Source of the DNA: Welwitschia mirabilis
Taxonomy: Eukaryota; Gnetophyta; Gnetopsida; Welwitschiales
DNA length: 48,852 nt
NCBI GenBank assembly: GCA_051453625.1
Contig: JBOZIK010000001.1
Span: 253,198,707 to 253,247,558 of the forward strand
Reading direction: 5' to 3'
Under the pieces are notes generated by a model, which made no database searches, was not told the DNA's origin, and worked only from the letters and a program-made list of their open reading frames with translations. Positions 1-11,440 of the stretch are shown one piece after another (the first letter of the stretch is position 1; every line of letters starts with the position of its first letter). The translations under genes and the position numbers were made by a program.

Positions 1-174
1 ATGGTTATGATAGAAATTGTTTACAAATAATTGGTGTCTTCATACAAGTTGAAAGGGCATATTTAATTGACACCTTTGATGTGTTTTTGAATCTGCATAA
101 TTTACTGTTGAGTCATTAAAAGATCCTTGTGAAGGTTTTGGGTCTTACTACGCATTTAGGTCAAAACTGTGACC

Positions 175-1180
175 TACAAAATGATGGAAATGTTCCTCCT
201 GAAATAGAAAAGAAACAAATAAAAGCAAGAGAAGAAGGTAGCAAAATAGCTCGTAAACTCAAACTAGACCTCTGGTCAAATACACATTAACATTACATGC
301 TGTACACTAATTTAGGCAAAGCACAATCTCATGAGGAAGCCATACCTAGTCTTAATGCAGATTGATGGATCTAGGCCATCGACAAGGAGATGAAATTGCT
401 TATGTAGAATCAGACTCGGAATGTTGCTTCTTTGACATCTGGAAAACAATGTTTTCTAGAATAGGTGGCCATATGAGCTGAAGGAGGAGGTTAAAAGGAG
501 AAATGCAACAAAGGCAGAATACTGATTAAAGGCTTTGCTCAAAGAAAGGTATTAATTATAATGAAATCCTCTTCCCTCTTGTTAAGCATACTTCTCTTAA
601 TAGCATTCTAGCTATCGTTGCTTGCAGGGACTTTGAATTAAATTAACTAGGTATCAAAGCAACCTTTTTGCACAACGGATGGTGTGAGGAGATCTATATG
701 ATGTAGCCTAAATGTTTTGTAAAAGAGTGAAATCTTTTTGTGTAGATTGAGAAGTAGCTTGCATGGCTTGGATAGATAGTGGTATGGAATGTTTGACATG
801 GTTATGCTACAACAAAATTGGAGCAGAGAATTAGTAGATCACTGTCTCTTTTTGTATATAAGGATCAGAGGAAAAATTACGGTCTTGATGTTTTACTTGG
901 ATGACATGTTGATAGTGGGAAATCATTTTGTTCAAATTAACATGCTAAGGCACATAAGGCAAAGAGGTTGGCTTTAGAGAATCTTAGTCCTATAAAACAG
1001 ATTCTTGGAATGAGAATTGAAACATGTTGTTTGCAGGAAATGATCCTATCAGAGCCCTCTGAAGTGTGCTTCCAGAATGCGTTCTTCCAATGTTCAATGC
1101 CTTCTTATGGATCTACCCTTCATTCAAAGTGTTGGCCGTCGATCCTTTTTGGTCTTAGTCCAAATATCCTAAGAACATGA
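175..1180 (+). pseudogene. Copia-type pol remnant (reverse transcriptase)
   Basis: Decayed reverse transcriptase of a Ty1/copia element. Read across frames, 300-400 resembles the copia RT entry block (W-I-x-A-I-D-K-E-M near 365-400). About 525-680 holds the KGFAQRKGINYNEI and KATFLHNG blocks, the latter equal to the usual KTAFLHGDL. About 789-960 holds the palm region with the motif FYLDDMLIVGN, where the YVDD catalytic signature has become YLDD. About 968-1040 holds the IKQILGMRIE block. At least four stops and several frameshifts break it. No LTR, primer-binding site or gag was found next to it, so it is a fragment. Past 1050 the similarity fades and no RNase H is convincing. Family assignment is firm from motif order; the edges are approximate. 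Confidence 0.8.
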
Positions 1181-2047
1181 GGACAGGACCGATAACAAGG
1201 CCAAACTCAGAACCATGAGCCAATTTGTAGGTTGCAAGTGTTGGATTTCCTTAATGAGTATGATTGTTATTATGCTTATCACTTTCAAAGAAGGCAGCGT
1301 TGTTGCCAAGCCATTGGGAGGCCATTTGTTTAATAGTCGTAAATGGTGCCTATCCAAGCCCCTTAAAATAGGCATTGCTTGATCATTCTTCACTTAGAGA
1401 CAATGTAAACCCCCAAAGCTTGCTGAAACAATTTAGTTAAAAGTTAGATCAGTCGAGGTCCTAACTTTGGGATTTGTCACACCTGTGCCTTGAATCCTGG
1501 TTTATGCCAAACTTTAAAAGCTAAATCATGAGATGGAGGAGTTGGTCACACAGCTTTAACTTCTAGCCTCATGTTTGCATCTGTGTGTATGTGCCTTTGA
1601 GTTCTTCTATTACATTTTTCCACAATTGTAAGCCTTCACATACTACTTCAACCTGTACCGATGAGTGCCTTGTCCCCAAGATACCGGTGTATGGAAATTG
1701 TTATTGGTAGAGTTCCAATGCCATCATAATTCAAGTATAGGCAGTTATTCTGAGTTGTAACTATGAGGTTTCGTTTGTAATTTTCTAACCCTTCTCAATT
1801 AAGGCAAAAATAAAGGGGTAATAGAAGAAGAGAGAATACCATTGATTATCATTGATTCTTTGCCTCCTTCTGATTGTGAAAAATCATTTTCATGGCATTT
1901 TGCTCTTTAATTTTTACTCCACTTAAATTGGCTTGGAGATTCTTGAAGCAAATGGATTTCAAGAGTTCTTACCGTAATCAACAACAAAGGTTGAATAAAG
2001 GCTTTGAAATTTTAGTAACTTAAAAAGATTATTTATGTTATCTCTTG
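1181..2047. other. Unassigned stretch after copia remnant
   Basis: No coding sequence is supported here. The left part may be the unrecognisable tail of the copia remnant (RNase H and 3' flank), since 1197-1393 shows short peptides in several frames but no motif. An LTR was looked for and not found: there is no pair of related sequences and no polypurine tract next to a TG start. Confidence 0.4.
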
Positions 2048-2387
2048 ATGTTGGAAGAACGTACAAGGTCTTTTGTTGATGCAAAGCATCAACATGAGAA
2101 TTATGGGGGCGCTTCCAATGCTTGGGATCTCCCAAAATTCTTATACTCTATTGAGTGACCCTATAAAGAGTTCTAAGCACTTGGACCATGCTTTCTTAAC
2201 TCTCAGGGCAATTGTTATTGTGATGTACACTTGTGACAGTGGAACTTGCATTCCTAAGGATTTAAATATTCCACTCAATAATAGTAAAATGATTATTTGC
2301 TTCCCTTATCTTTGTGTTATCTCTGTGTTAGTAAACAGCGATGCATTTTTATTATCTGTAGTTAATTATTGTTATTTGATGTTTTGA
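2048..2387 (+). pseudogene. Exon-like island, unidentified, one frameshift
   Basis: Two open stretches in different frames look like one protein. From 2048 the reading is MLEERTRSFVDAKHQHENYG and on to LPKFLYSI, stopping at a TGA near 2155. A second frame then gives SDPIKSSKHLDHAFLTLR and on to CIPKDLNIPLNNSKM. The composition (mixed, with W, C and H, no low complexity) resembles a conserved protein more than chance ORFs. The simplest reading is a host exon with an indel near 2150, or two exons with a missed boundary. The product was not recognised. It lies 5' of the RRM island in the same orientation and could belong to the same gene. Confidence 0.35.
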
Positions 2388-2500
2388 CACATGGTGAGTC
2401 TCTGTGAAACAACTTAAGGGCAATATCCTATTACACATTATGCTGTGGTCTTTCCTTCAACTGAATGGTTGGAATATTCTAAAAGGGCACTTTGCTGCAG

Positions 2501-2709
2501 TTAACAGGTAGGCATAACTTGTGGAATGTATTGATCATTTGTTCACCTATAGGATTAACAGTGTTATTATGGACCTTTTCAAAGGTAAGGGAACCTAGGA
2601 AGAAATATGCTAGAGAGCTGGGACGCGTCCATATAGATGTGATGCTAGGATTGGGTAGGATTTGTGGCACTGTTATAGTGCATGCCTACAGTTCTTTTCA
2701 AACACTTAT
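2501..2709 (+). CDS. Candidate internal exon, unidentified
   Basis: An open frame runs from a plausible acceptor (TTTGCTGCAG ending at 2500) to a near-consensus donor, AT|GTAAGT, at 2709/2710. It encodes about 70 residues including FSKVREPRKKYARELGR and a hydrophobic, glycine-rich stretch (HIDVMLGLGRICGTVIVHAY). The codon frame is uninterrupted, in contrast to the TE remnants around it. The family was not recognised. The phase at its donor (two bases into a codon) does not match the acceptor of the RRM exon at 3038, so another exon must come between them or one of the boundaries is wrong. Confidence 0.4.
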
Positions 2710-3037
2710 GTAAGTTGCATCTTTTATTGCTTGGGAAATGTTCAAATTTTATTTGCATATAAAACCTACTATATTCACTGTAATCAAATTTTAAATTTCT
2801 GTGACTACAAGGAGTATAACTGAAGATAGTACTATTATCCTGAACCTGTTGGAGCTAGCAGCTCCTCTTAATTATGTTTTTATACTTTGGCAATGATTTT
2901 CTACACTACCATTTGGAATCTTTTCAGATTATTTCACATGATAAATATACATTCATTTTTGGTTGTCAGCCACATTTAATTTTTTAAGACATTTTAATCT
3001 AAAATGTGCATTGTGGAATTCTTATTCATGCATACAG

Positions 3038-3245
3038 AATCCACACTTCCGCAAGAGGGAGTCAGTGTGTGGATTGGAAATTTGCCCAAAAAGAAGAATA
3101 TACAAAGAGACCTTCAGACGATGTTCAATGAATATAAGGGATTATTGTATATTTATCCTGTTGTTTCTGGTGATCTGAAGACAAGGGACCCTGTTTGCAA
3201 AGGCTTTGCATTCTTTATCTTCGAAAATGAGAATGTGGCAAACAG
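3038..3245 (+). CDS. Exon encoding the first three-quarters of an RRM
   Basis: This is the best candidate host-gene exon in the left part. Its frame reads GVSVWIGNLPKKKNIQRDLQ from about 3058, which fits RRM strand 1/RNP2 (VWIGNL) and helix 1. RDPVCKGFAFFIFENE follows near 3183-3230, with RNP1 as KGFAFFIF. The acceptor is TGCATACAG|AA at 3037/3038 and the donor AACAG|GTACAG at 3245/3246. An RRM binds single-stranded RNA through the aromatic residues of RNP1 and RNP2, which are present (F at the RNP1 positions). The exon ends before helix 2 and strand 4, so the fold must be completed downstream; the 18430-19037 exon is the candidate. Resemblance to plant organellar RRM proteins is an impression, not a search result. 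Confidence 0.65.
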
Positions 3246-4030
3246 GTACAGACATGATAATTTTTTTCAGTTGTCCTTTAGCTATTTCAAAATTTTCACC
3301 TATGTAGTTATGCCAGCACCATTCCAATGTCATTTTTTAGTTGTAAATATTTTCTTGAGAATCCCAGTAAGTTACTGAAATTTCTGGTTGGTTCAGGTTG
3401 TGAATTCAGTCCTACTAAGAGGAGTATAGGGTAACAGTCCAGCAGAGTATCTAATATTTTTAAATTGGACCCTTCTTCATGTGATAGGAAACCAAATTGA
3501 TTGCATTTATTGTTGATTTCTTCTATATATGTGCAATGGGTTATGTTATAGTTGATTTATCACCCATATGACATTTGTTGTGTAGTAGTCTATTTTTTTA
3601 TAAATACATATGCTGTATATTTGTAATGTATTTACCAGTATCGACCAGTGAAGTTTTTCTGCAGAGCCCAAACAATTAAATTATAAAAATGCCTGTCAAA
3701 AATATAGTCTTAAAATAGTAGATCAATGAAAATAAGTGAAAAGAATTGAAAACAACTCTTCCAGAGTTTTATTTACTGGAGTAAAAATATTTAACTGCCC
3801 TGATTGGACTATGGTGAGGTAATACTTTTAGTTTAGAACTCTGAACCTCATTTATTTTTTTGCTTGTTTTTCATTTATTTCATTTTTGAAGCACTGAATT
3901 CTTTGAGTCTTCCAGAATGCAAACATTTTATATGTCTCACTTGTTTGTTGACTCTGCATTCCCATGTCAACAACTTACTAATCATTTTTAGTTATTAGCT
4001 GACAGTCTAGTTTTACCTGCATTCAAAATG
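3246..4030 (+). other. Probable intron, AT-rich
   Basis: AT-rich sequence between two exon-like islands with no coding signal or recognisable TE. It starts with the GTACAG donor of the RRM exon. A pyrimidine-containing acceptor (CTGCATTCAAAATGCAG) lies just before the next island at about 4033. Confidence 0.4.
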
Positions 4031-4031
4031 C

Positions 4032-4331
4032 AGAAGATCAAAGTCTATCATTATTAGAAATTATGGTATGGCAAGGAAGCTTGACACAAACTCTGCTGAG
4101 AAAAAAATCAATGTTTTGGGAACTCTCCATGCGTGCCCAGATTGACAGGGTTACTAGTGAGTTGACAAATCTGTCTCAACAATTATGCAACAATGGACCC
4201 TTTTTGTCTATCAAAAGCAGCTCGGTGGGGTATTTGAGTATGCTGACTTCGGCAATAACAGTATGGACCGTGATAGATGTAATTCTTGCATTGAACTGCC
4301 ACCACTTGCCAATAAAATACTTCAGTTTCTT
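4032..4331 (+). pseudogene. Exon-like island with two compensating frameshifts
   Basis: Three segments in two frames read as one protein. Frame 1 gives MARKLDTNSAEKKINVLGTL, frame 2 gives AQIDRVTSELTNLSQQLC, and frame 1 returns with FVYQKQLGGVFEYADFGNNS and a tail ending KILQFL. The last segment runs into a strong donor, CTT|GTAAGA, at 4331/4332. The +1/-1 pair around 4134 and 4190 could be real damage or consensus errors. The product was not recognised. It lies between the two RRM halves, where no extra domain is expected, so either it is an exon of the same gene placed by rearrangement, or the RRM halves belong to different copies. Confidence 0.4.
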
Positions 4332-4949
4332 GTAAGAATCTCGTGTGCTGGGGTTGGGTTATAACATACAGACTAATTGTGATATTATTAAATGATTATT
4401 ACGTATAATCCTAATGTTAATGACAAAGCATCCCCAAAAATAATACACAGTTTCCAAATGAAGAGTATCTGAATGTAAGGTTAACAAGGGGTGGGAACAT
4501 TCTGAAGGGACACTTGCATGCTGGGGGGCTGCATGCACTTAGTATAAATTTGGATTTGCTGTTATGACTTGGTCAATCATTGTATGTATCCTTGTTATGA
4601 ACTGCTTGCCACTCAGGGTAGCAAGACAAAAGATTCTTCTAATGGACCTGAGTACGAGTGAATTCATTGTAGCATCTAACATGGACATGGAATTAGTCAA
4701 TGTGGGTGTAGTCTAAGGTAGAAAGGCAAATAGTATCATGGGTCTTATGTGCCATCCTTCCTGTAATCTGCCCTTCTTGGGTAGGTGATGCCCTCCCAAC
4801 AAGTTCGAAAAGGGACTTTTGTTGGACGGTGGTCACAGGCCTTAGGCCCTCTTAGTACTCCTGGTCCTAAGCTACAAACCACAACCCAAATGGATACCAT
4901 CCCATGTTCTAACTCGAGCCAGCATTGGTAATAGCCAAAGTGGAAACCC
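4332..4949. other. Unassigned flank, split by the 1.2 kb insertion
   Basis: No gene seen. The sequence up to 4949 continues without a break at 6170 once the insertion at 4959-6160 and one copy of its 9 bp duplication are removed (CCACCCAAA to GGGGAGG). The combined 4.5-6.4 kb sequence may itself be an older repeat, but no family was recognised. Confidence 0.45.
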
Positions 4950-6169
4950 CCACCCAAACATTGTTATCAGACTTGCGGCGAGTCTTGCGAGTCCGTGAGT
5001 TCACGGCACGTCGCGAGTCTGAAAAGGCAAACTTGCTGAGACAAGTTTGGGGGCGCAACCACATTAAAAAAAGGTTTAAAAAATTGATTTTTTAAGGTTC
5101 AAACACCCTAGGAGAGTCAGGAAACGTTATTTCTCTTGAAAGGATTCTGAAACGAAACAAAAATGGACGGAGAGAACGACTGAAAGGAAGGTGAAAGTGT
5201 GAAACATCAAACATTCAAACATCGGCATTCACGCATCAGCATTTAAGCATCAATATTCAAAGTCATAAAGTGTGAAACATCAAACATTCAAACATCGACA
5301 TTCACGCATCAGCATTTAAGCATCAATATTCAAAGTCATCTCAAAGACTCAGTCTCAACTGCGAATCTTAGTACGGGCTGAAAAGTTTTTGTTTTTTAAA
5401 CTCTTGTCAAAGATTTGAGTATTTAACACATAGCTGAAGCATTAGCATTCAAGCAAAGAAAGCAGTAGCACCCACTAGTGATTCCTTCTTCTCTGACATC
5501 ATTATGTGTTTTCCTTCACACCAAGAAAATTGCATAAACATAAAACAATGCAAAACAATTTATTATAATCTTGTTTTGTGTATAAAGTAATTGTGTTTTG
5601 TCGTTTTCTTTAGGTATAGAAGATGATGTGACATATCTAAAATTTTGGAATTAAATTCTTCAGTTAAAACATGTATTTTTTTTACTTTCCCCCCTCTTTT
5701 TTGTGTATTTGCCTTTTTGTTGCACTGAAATTGAGCAAAGAAAGCATTTGTAGCTTAGGAATTCAAAAAAGGTTTGTAGAAAACTAAGAAAAAGTGTGTG
5801 GCATTGTATATCTTTAGGAATTGTAACTGTTTTACAAAAGTAATGAATCACAATAATTGTAACTTTGTAGCTTGTAATGACTAATAAGTAATAACAACTT
5901 CGAGTTTTTGACAAATATAGTTATTTGTTTCATTAATACCTAATATGTTGTATTTCAACACTTGTCTAATATTTAGAAATCCTCTATGCCTTCTTTGAAT
6001 GCATAAAAATGCCCTTTTCTTTCAAAAAATCGATGAAAACACAAACTGTTTTAGCCTTCTCGAGTTTCTGCCGCGTTTTGACGAGTTTGCCGAGTTTGGC
6101 TAACGAGTCCGAGTCTAGGTAGCCAAACGAGTTTGGTGCTGAGTCCGAGTTTCACAACCACCACCCAAA
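4950..6169. mobile_element. 1.2 kb non-autonomous insertion with 9 bp target duplication
   Basis: The perfect 9-mer CCACCCAAA occurs at 4950-4958 and 6161-6169. The outer flanks join sensibly when the 1202 bp between them are removed. Both ends are rich in the pentamer CGAGT in the same orientation: at least three copies at 4979-5018 and about six at 6060-6150. The centre is AT-rich and has no coding capacity. A 9 bp duplication is the hallmark of Mutator-like elements (established for that superfamily), but a clean terminal inverted repeat could not be aligned, so the assignment to a MULE-type non-autonomous element is an inference. A hAT element would give 8 bp. Confidence 0.6.
5194..5339 (+). 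repeat. Two-copy 73 bp tandem duplication
   Basis: The unit beginning AAAGTGTGAAACATC at 5194 repeats at 5267 with one visible mismatch (CGGCATT versus CGACATT). The near identity means that the duplication is recent compared with the element that contains it. Each unit also holds shorter internal echoes (CATC/CATT-A-A-A-C). Confidence 0.9.
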
Positions 6170-7760
6170 GGGGAGGTTAAGGGTTGGGGAACTATATCAT
6201 TGGTGGGTGGAATGATGAGATGAGGAATGGATGTGTAAGTTAGGTAGGGTAACTTGTGGAAGAAAGATGAGTTGTGATGTATGCCTCCCTTATTGATATA
6301 GTTCTTCCTTTTTTAACCCATCCCAAAGGGATGTGACCTATGGTGAGGGCAATGTTCTCTCCTTTGCGTCCCTCATGTAATAGTTAACCAGTGATATGTT
6401 GATTAATGAATAATGCATTATTTTATAAAGAGAGACATTGCACTTCCCTTAGAACCACCTATTGTGCAGTTCTATCTCCATGGTGTATGACTTTCTTCCG
6501 GAAACAACATCATGTTGAACATTTTCTGTTCCACTCCAGACACATGCTATTCACCACATAAAGTACCTATTTTATTTCGACATTTTCCTAATACGCTGCA
6601 TATCCAACATGCCTAGTGTACTGTAGAAGTCGTAATAATTTTCTTGACCATCACTATTGAAGAATATTAAAGCTTCTGTTATAAATAAGCCTATAGTGAC
6701 ATGCGAAAGCTTGTCTGATAGACGAAGGTTCCATTTAGGAACTAGTTCCACACTAATTATGTTTATTGGACACAACTTATGAACTAGATGATCTCAACTT
6801 GATGAGTTAAATCATAGATAGTACTGGTTAATTCTGGCTTCAGGATATGAAGTTATGTAATGAAATCTAATATTATAAAGAGAAGATGACCAGAACTTGG
6901 TTCTATTAAGAAACTTAGCCAATGAAGGAGCTCAATATTCTGGACTCTTCTCCATATTAGTAGAGACATGAATAAACTCAAGGAGAATTATTCCTAAAGT
7001 ATTCTCTCTCACTTTCGATATAAGAGAGATTAAATAAAATAAATAATGTAACAGAATGATGGTTCTATTACTCCTCGCCACTATGTATGATAAATCATTT
7101 GGAGTGAACAGAATTTCTGAGACTGAAATTTTCATTTGTTCCCCCTCTTTTTTTTTCCTGTCCTACTTTTATCAATCTTCTTCCTTTCTGATTTTGTTCT
7201 TTTTATATAATTGGAAGGTGTTCTTATGGATCATTGTGCCCTTTAGGTTCTGTGGCCTGTATTTTTACAGTTTAAATTGCCTAATGTAACTTTTGATTAT
7301 TGTGATGAATGCGGACCTCATTATATGTCAAGTATTTAAATGATTACTTTATTTAACAAGGGAATGTAGAGTGACTTGCAGTACTTAACACTCTTCATGA
7401 CATATTAACCAAGCATCATAATCTTAGCTTTTGAATAAACATCTCAAAACTTTGTTAACACATTTCTGTTCTGCTGGAGTTTATCAACGGGTGTTCAATA
7501 TGTAGAACACCAATGTCAATGTTATAGAAGTTTTTCTAACAATCTTACTGGATAGAAGTTTTTCTAACAATCTTACTGGAACTTTATCCAGTTGAAAATT
7601 TATCCCTTTTAGTGATTGGTTCTTCCATGATAATATTTTTCATAATCAATACTTAGGGAGAAGGAAAAGAAACTTGATTTATTGATTTAGATATCAATCT
7701 CCGGTAGAGAGTCTACATCAAGCACATTATAGTTATTAACTGAAGGGGACCTTGAAAGAG
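6170..7760. other. Unassigned AT-rich stretch
   Basis: Read on both strands; no supported gene. Short ORFs at 6572-6775 and 6932-7135 (minus) and 7056-7289 (plus) have no recognisable motif and hydrophobic or random composition. 6170-6400 is the right-hand half of the target sequence of the 1.2 kb insertion. Confidence 0.4.
7524..7579 (+). repeat. Perfect 28 bp tandem duplication
   Basis: Two adjacent identical 28 bp units, beginning ATAGAAGTTTTTC at 7524 and again at 7552. It is too short and isolated to suggest a function and is consistent with replication slippage. Confidence 0.9.
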
Positions 7761-8950
7761 AAAGATAGAGGAGAGGTTGATGTTTCAGCAAGGTGAATGA
7801 GTTTCAGAGCAGCTTGAAGTTGGAGAGCTTTCAGCTTGAGACCTATTTGAAGTCTCTTGAGTTCTACCTCAAGCTTTTGGTTTTGCTGTTTTAGTTGGGA
7901 CCATCTCTTGATGCTTCTGAATTGTTGCTGAATAGTGCTTGTTAGTGACCATTTCTTGCCTTGCTATTGTAATTTCACAATCAGCAACCTTTTTTTTTAA
8001 ATTTCTTTCTTTCTTTCTCCATCATTTTCCTCTCTCCTAGCAATTTCAACTTGATCGCCTCTTTTTGTTTCTGGAACTTTTCATCTTTTATTTGGATTTG
8101 TCTCATAAGCTCATGCATCTTTGTTGGTTGTTGTTCTAGTTCTGTTATTCGGTTTTGAAGTTTTCTTGCCATTTCTTCTGAGATAGTCAATTTTGATTTG
8201 AATGAGCTAGTTTATTGAATTTTGATTAGATTTAAAAAAACAGGACAAGAATGCGAATTTGTGAAAAAGGATATTGAGGAGAGAATACAAAGTTTAAAAA
8301 TCTAGGGCAACTAAGAGAATCTTTAGGTTCCACATTGTACCTTCTATAATTTTCGCCCTTTTGCTCTTTTCGAGGAAGGTGATCTCGGTTGAGACACTAG
8401 TGTCCCTTGTGATGATGCTTCCGTTTTTCTACATTTCCTCCTCGAGTTGGCCTGTTTAATTGGTCCTCAGGTAGCCTGAATCAATCGATTGACTGGAAAG
8501 GGAATAGGAGAGTCTTGAACTAATGCTTTAATGACAAATAGATGCATTTTGTTTGTCTTCATGTATTGTTGTTGCGCTGTTTTAGTATTTCACAAAATAC
8601 AATCTGTGGCTTGAAGATACACAGAGTGATGTAGGTATCTCCTTATCTTTCTTTGCCTGCAGATACCATAGCCTAGTCAAGAGGCTGGTGGGAGAGAATG
8701 ATACACCTAGTGCATCCATGTTGTTGCAGATCATGGCCAAACACATCACCCTTAAAGTGTTGTCTATAGCGTTAATCTTGCAAATGGTAATTTCTACTAG
8801 CCCATGATATGGGGACTTGAAACAGAGAACATAATTGCTCTTGTTCGTGCCTTTGTCAAGCCTGATAAGGGAGCAACGCACCAGTGCTACACAATTTTCT
8901 CTTTGTCCATGCCAATGACATTCAAGAGTAGCTGCTTTACAAAAAGCCAT
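7760..8950 (-). pseudogene. Decayed TE-like coding region with coiled coil
   Basis: On the minus strand, 8950 down to 8582 is open for 122 codons and includes GVSFSPTSLLTRLWYLQAKK. Farther downstream in the same direction come a basic segment (about 8520-8330), then 8190-7981, a clear coiled coil (ARKLQNRITELEQQ and on to ERKMMEKERKKFKKK). Another helical repeat follows near 7900-7810 (LKQQNQKLEVELKRLQ). Stops and frameshifts lie between these blocks. Order and composition suggest one broken ORF, possibly the 3' end of the same element as 10306-11440. No catalytic motif was seen. A cellular coiled-coil protein cannot be excluded. Confidence 0.4.
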
Positions 8951-10305
8951 GAAAATGATTTGGAGGAGGTTGTCATCTATCTTGACCTAGCACCAGGACT
9001 GTTGAATGTGGACAATAATTTTTTCAGTCATTGTAAGTCCAATAAGGCACTTATCCAGGTGTGCATGTTGCAGGATTAGATGTTAGTATACTGCCACTGC
9101 ACAGTGTGAGATATGGGAAAATACTCTTCACTACACATTCCTATTGACTGGGGCTTTTCCCACCTTAACTTCATTATCCTCATGGAGAGCAGCTCTGACT
9201 CCTCTGTATTGGTGTCTGTGACCTTTGCTCTTTTTCACATTCTCCATGCCTATAACCTCGACGCTTTGTTCCAATGGCTTTTCTATGTCTCTTAGAACTT
9301 GGTAGACAAAGACAGGAAGAAAAACTTCTATTTGCAAAGCTCTTGGTAGATTGCAAACGTTTGTAGAGTTTTAGGCAAGATTTCTTCCTTTATTGAAGTA
9401 AGTTTGTATTTAAAAGATGTCAAAAAGATGTCAAGACTAATGTCATGGCTTCTTAAATGTCTACATATTATGGTAGCAAGATATCCTTTACTTCTCTTTG
9501 TTATTAGTTAGGTTCATTAGTTCATCATTTTTTTGTGAGACCTTTTTAGTGTTTCCATTTTAACAACCACATATTTGTTTGTTTACAGTATATACGTTCA
9601 CTGTCATTAATGTCATCAATGTCCTAGAGCTTTATTTGATTTTTTGTTTAACCTATTAGGCTGCAAGAGATAGTCTCCTACACCATGTTAGAGTGAAACA
9701 CAGAAGCCTCGGTAACCGATGTAGGTTTCATTTAACAAACTGATGAGAACTTATGAACAAGATAATTTCAACTCGATGTAAGCCACTGACATCTTAGTTA
9801 ACTCCTCAGTTTTGAATTAAGTTGTCAAAACCCAAGAAGGAGCCACTCGAATTTCACAATAGAAAAGTACTCCTCTTTCATTAAGGTTTCCTGTTTTGGA
9901 GCATTATAACCTTTTTACAAAGTTTATTATAACTTGAAGCATTACAACTTTGATGGTTCATTTATTTATTTAGTTTGATAAAACAGGCCCAGATTCGTTA
10001 AAAAGATTCAAAATTATGAGTACAAATAGCCCTAGCTCTTGAGCTTCAGCTGTTCTCTGTTAGGACCAATATGACTAGTGCAAGAAGGTGAGGGGTTTGG
10101 TCCATCTATTCAAACATAAAAAAATTATGATCTCAGACCAGATGACAGGACACAATAGTCATTTCCACAAAGGTCAAAATGTCCAGATTTTGCACAAGCA
10201 AGTCTTCACTGACATCACGAACAGTAGCTAAAATAGGGTTTAGAGGCAATCATCGCAAAACGATAAGCTAACATAAGCATCCAGGGAAGGAGTGCAGCTT
10301 CATCT
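8951..10305. other. Unassigned stretch
   Basis: No supported gene on either strand. Short overlapping ORFs at 9113-9337 occur on both strands without motifs. If the two decayed minus-strand blocks on either side belong to one element, this stretch is an insertion or an eroded part of it. Confidence 0.35.
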
Positions 10306-11440
10306 TCAAGGGCATCTTGAGACACGGGCATTAAGGTCCACAACTTTGTTTGTATGGTAAAATATAAATATATCATACTTTGTTTCTCTCATAACAACTC
10401 GCTTACAAAGATCTTCAAACGTTTTTTGACACAAATACCAATTAAATTTATCCAGCTTATAGGAGGCCCACGGTGGAAAGTAGGGTTCTTCCATCAGAAT
10501 GTAAGCCCATATGAAGGAAGTCCATTTATTCTGTCTGGATTCTGTTAGCAATGTGCATGGGTTTCTTTGTTATATTGTCTTTGTAGTACTCCTAGATTGC
10601 ATCATCAACCCTCCGGAATTGGGGGATTTCGTCCCCTATTAAGTAATGGTGTTGTGGCTATGGGGATTGTGCCTCCACCCAGATGGACTCAGCAAATACT
10701 CTAGTACACATACCCTAATTAGTCCCTTTTCTTTCCGCATACGACATTTTCCCATTTATCTTTATCTTCAAAGACCATTCTTGATTTAGGTCTTTTTTTG
10801 TCACTTCTTTTTATCTCATCAGACTAGGGTATTTAGCCCTCAAAGTCGCCCTTCTATGTTCATACAATACCTCCTTGATGGGGGTTTCCCTTTAGCACTA
10901 GTCACATTCTATATTTGACAAGCTGGATATTTCAATTAAGTTTACACTATGATACTGCTTTTAAGAGGACTCACTCGTTTCAGTTCCCTAATGACAACCT
11001 CTTGCTTAATTGGACTGAGGCAGGACAGAGACTTGAGAGGGCTTCCCTCCTGTTTATCCTTCGTAGAAAGATAGGCCTCCATTGTAGGAAGTTCTTTCAT
11101 CATGGCTTGGTGTTTCCTCTGTTGAGTCCTTTTCTTCTTCATAAAATTGGCCAATGGGACATTTTTGTACTTCTATTCCTGAATGGGAAATTTTCATCCT
11201 CTTCTTTCTGTGCCTTCTTTTCTATCTTAGCTCTTCTTTGGGCAATAAGAGTTGCAACTGGGGTATTATCATCTTCTTCCACATAGTCGAATTCTTTGTC
11301 TGTTTCTTGGTTGGGAGGAACTTGAGTCTAGTTATTGTCTTGTTCTTTATCTCACTCTTCTTCTTGGATAGGAGGATCTCAACCTAGATTATGAGAGCTC
11401 GTAAGTAACAATTTGATGAGGCCTGAATGTTTCCTGACAT
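10306..11440 (-). pseudogene. Decayed TE-like ORF of about 380 codons, unknown family
   Basis: Minus-strand reading from 11440 down is coding-like across frames. First comes an acidic then basic segment (EEDDNTPVATLIAQRRAKIE near 11280-11220). Next is a middle part around 10800-10640 (EHRRATLRAKYPSLMR; IGDEIPQFRRVDDAI). Last is a clean C-terminal block in a single frame at 10551-10306 (PPWASYKLDKFNWYLCQK and DLCKRVVMRETKYDIFIFYH). Several stops break it. The last block has the composition of a conserved domain, but the family was not recognised. It lies downstream of the LINE on the same strand, yet shows no LINE motif, so it is treated as a separate element. It may continue at 8950-7760. Confidence 0.45.

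Noticed and set aside
1400-1860. Possible LTR after the copia remnant
   Set aside because: No partner copy, primer site or polypurine tract could be matched.
4507-4545. Two GCATGC-containing palindromes around a G6 loop (possible hairpin)
   Set aside because: Short and isolated, with no context to give it a role.
10915-11387. Plus-strand ORFs of 123 and 77 codons
   Set aside because: They overlap the better-supported minus-strand decayed ORF and have hydrophobic, frame-shadow composition.
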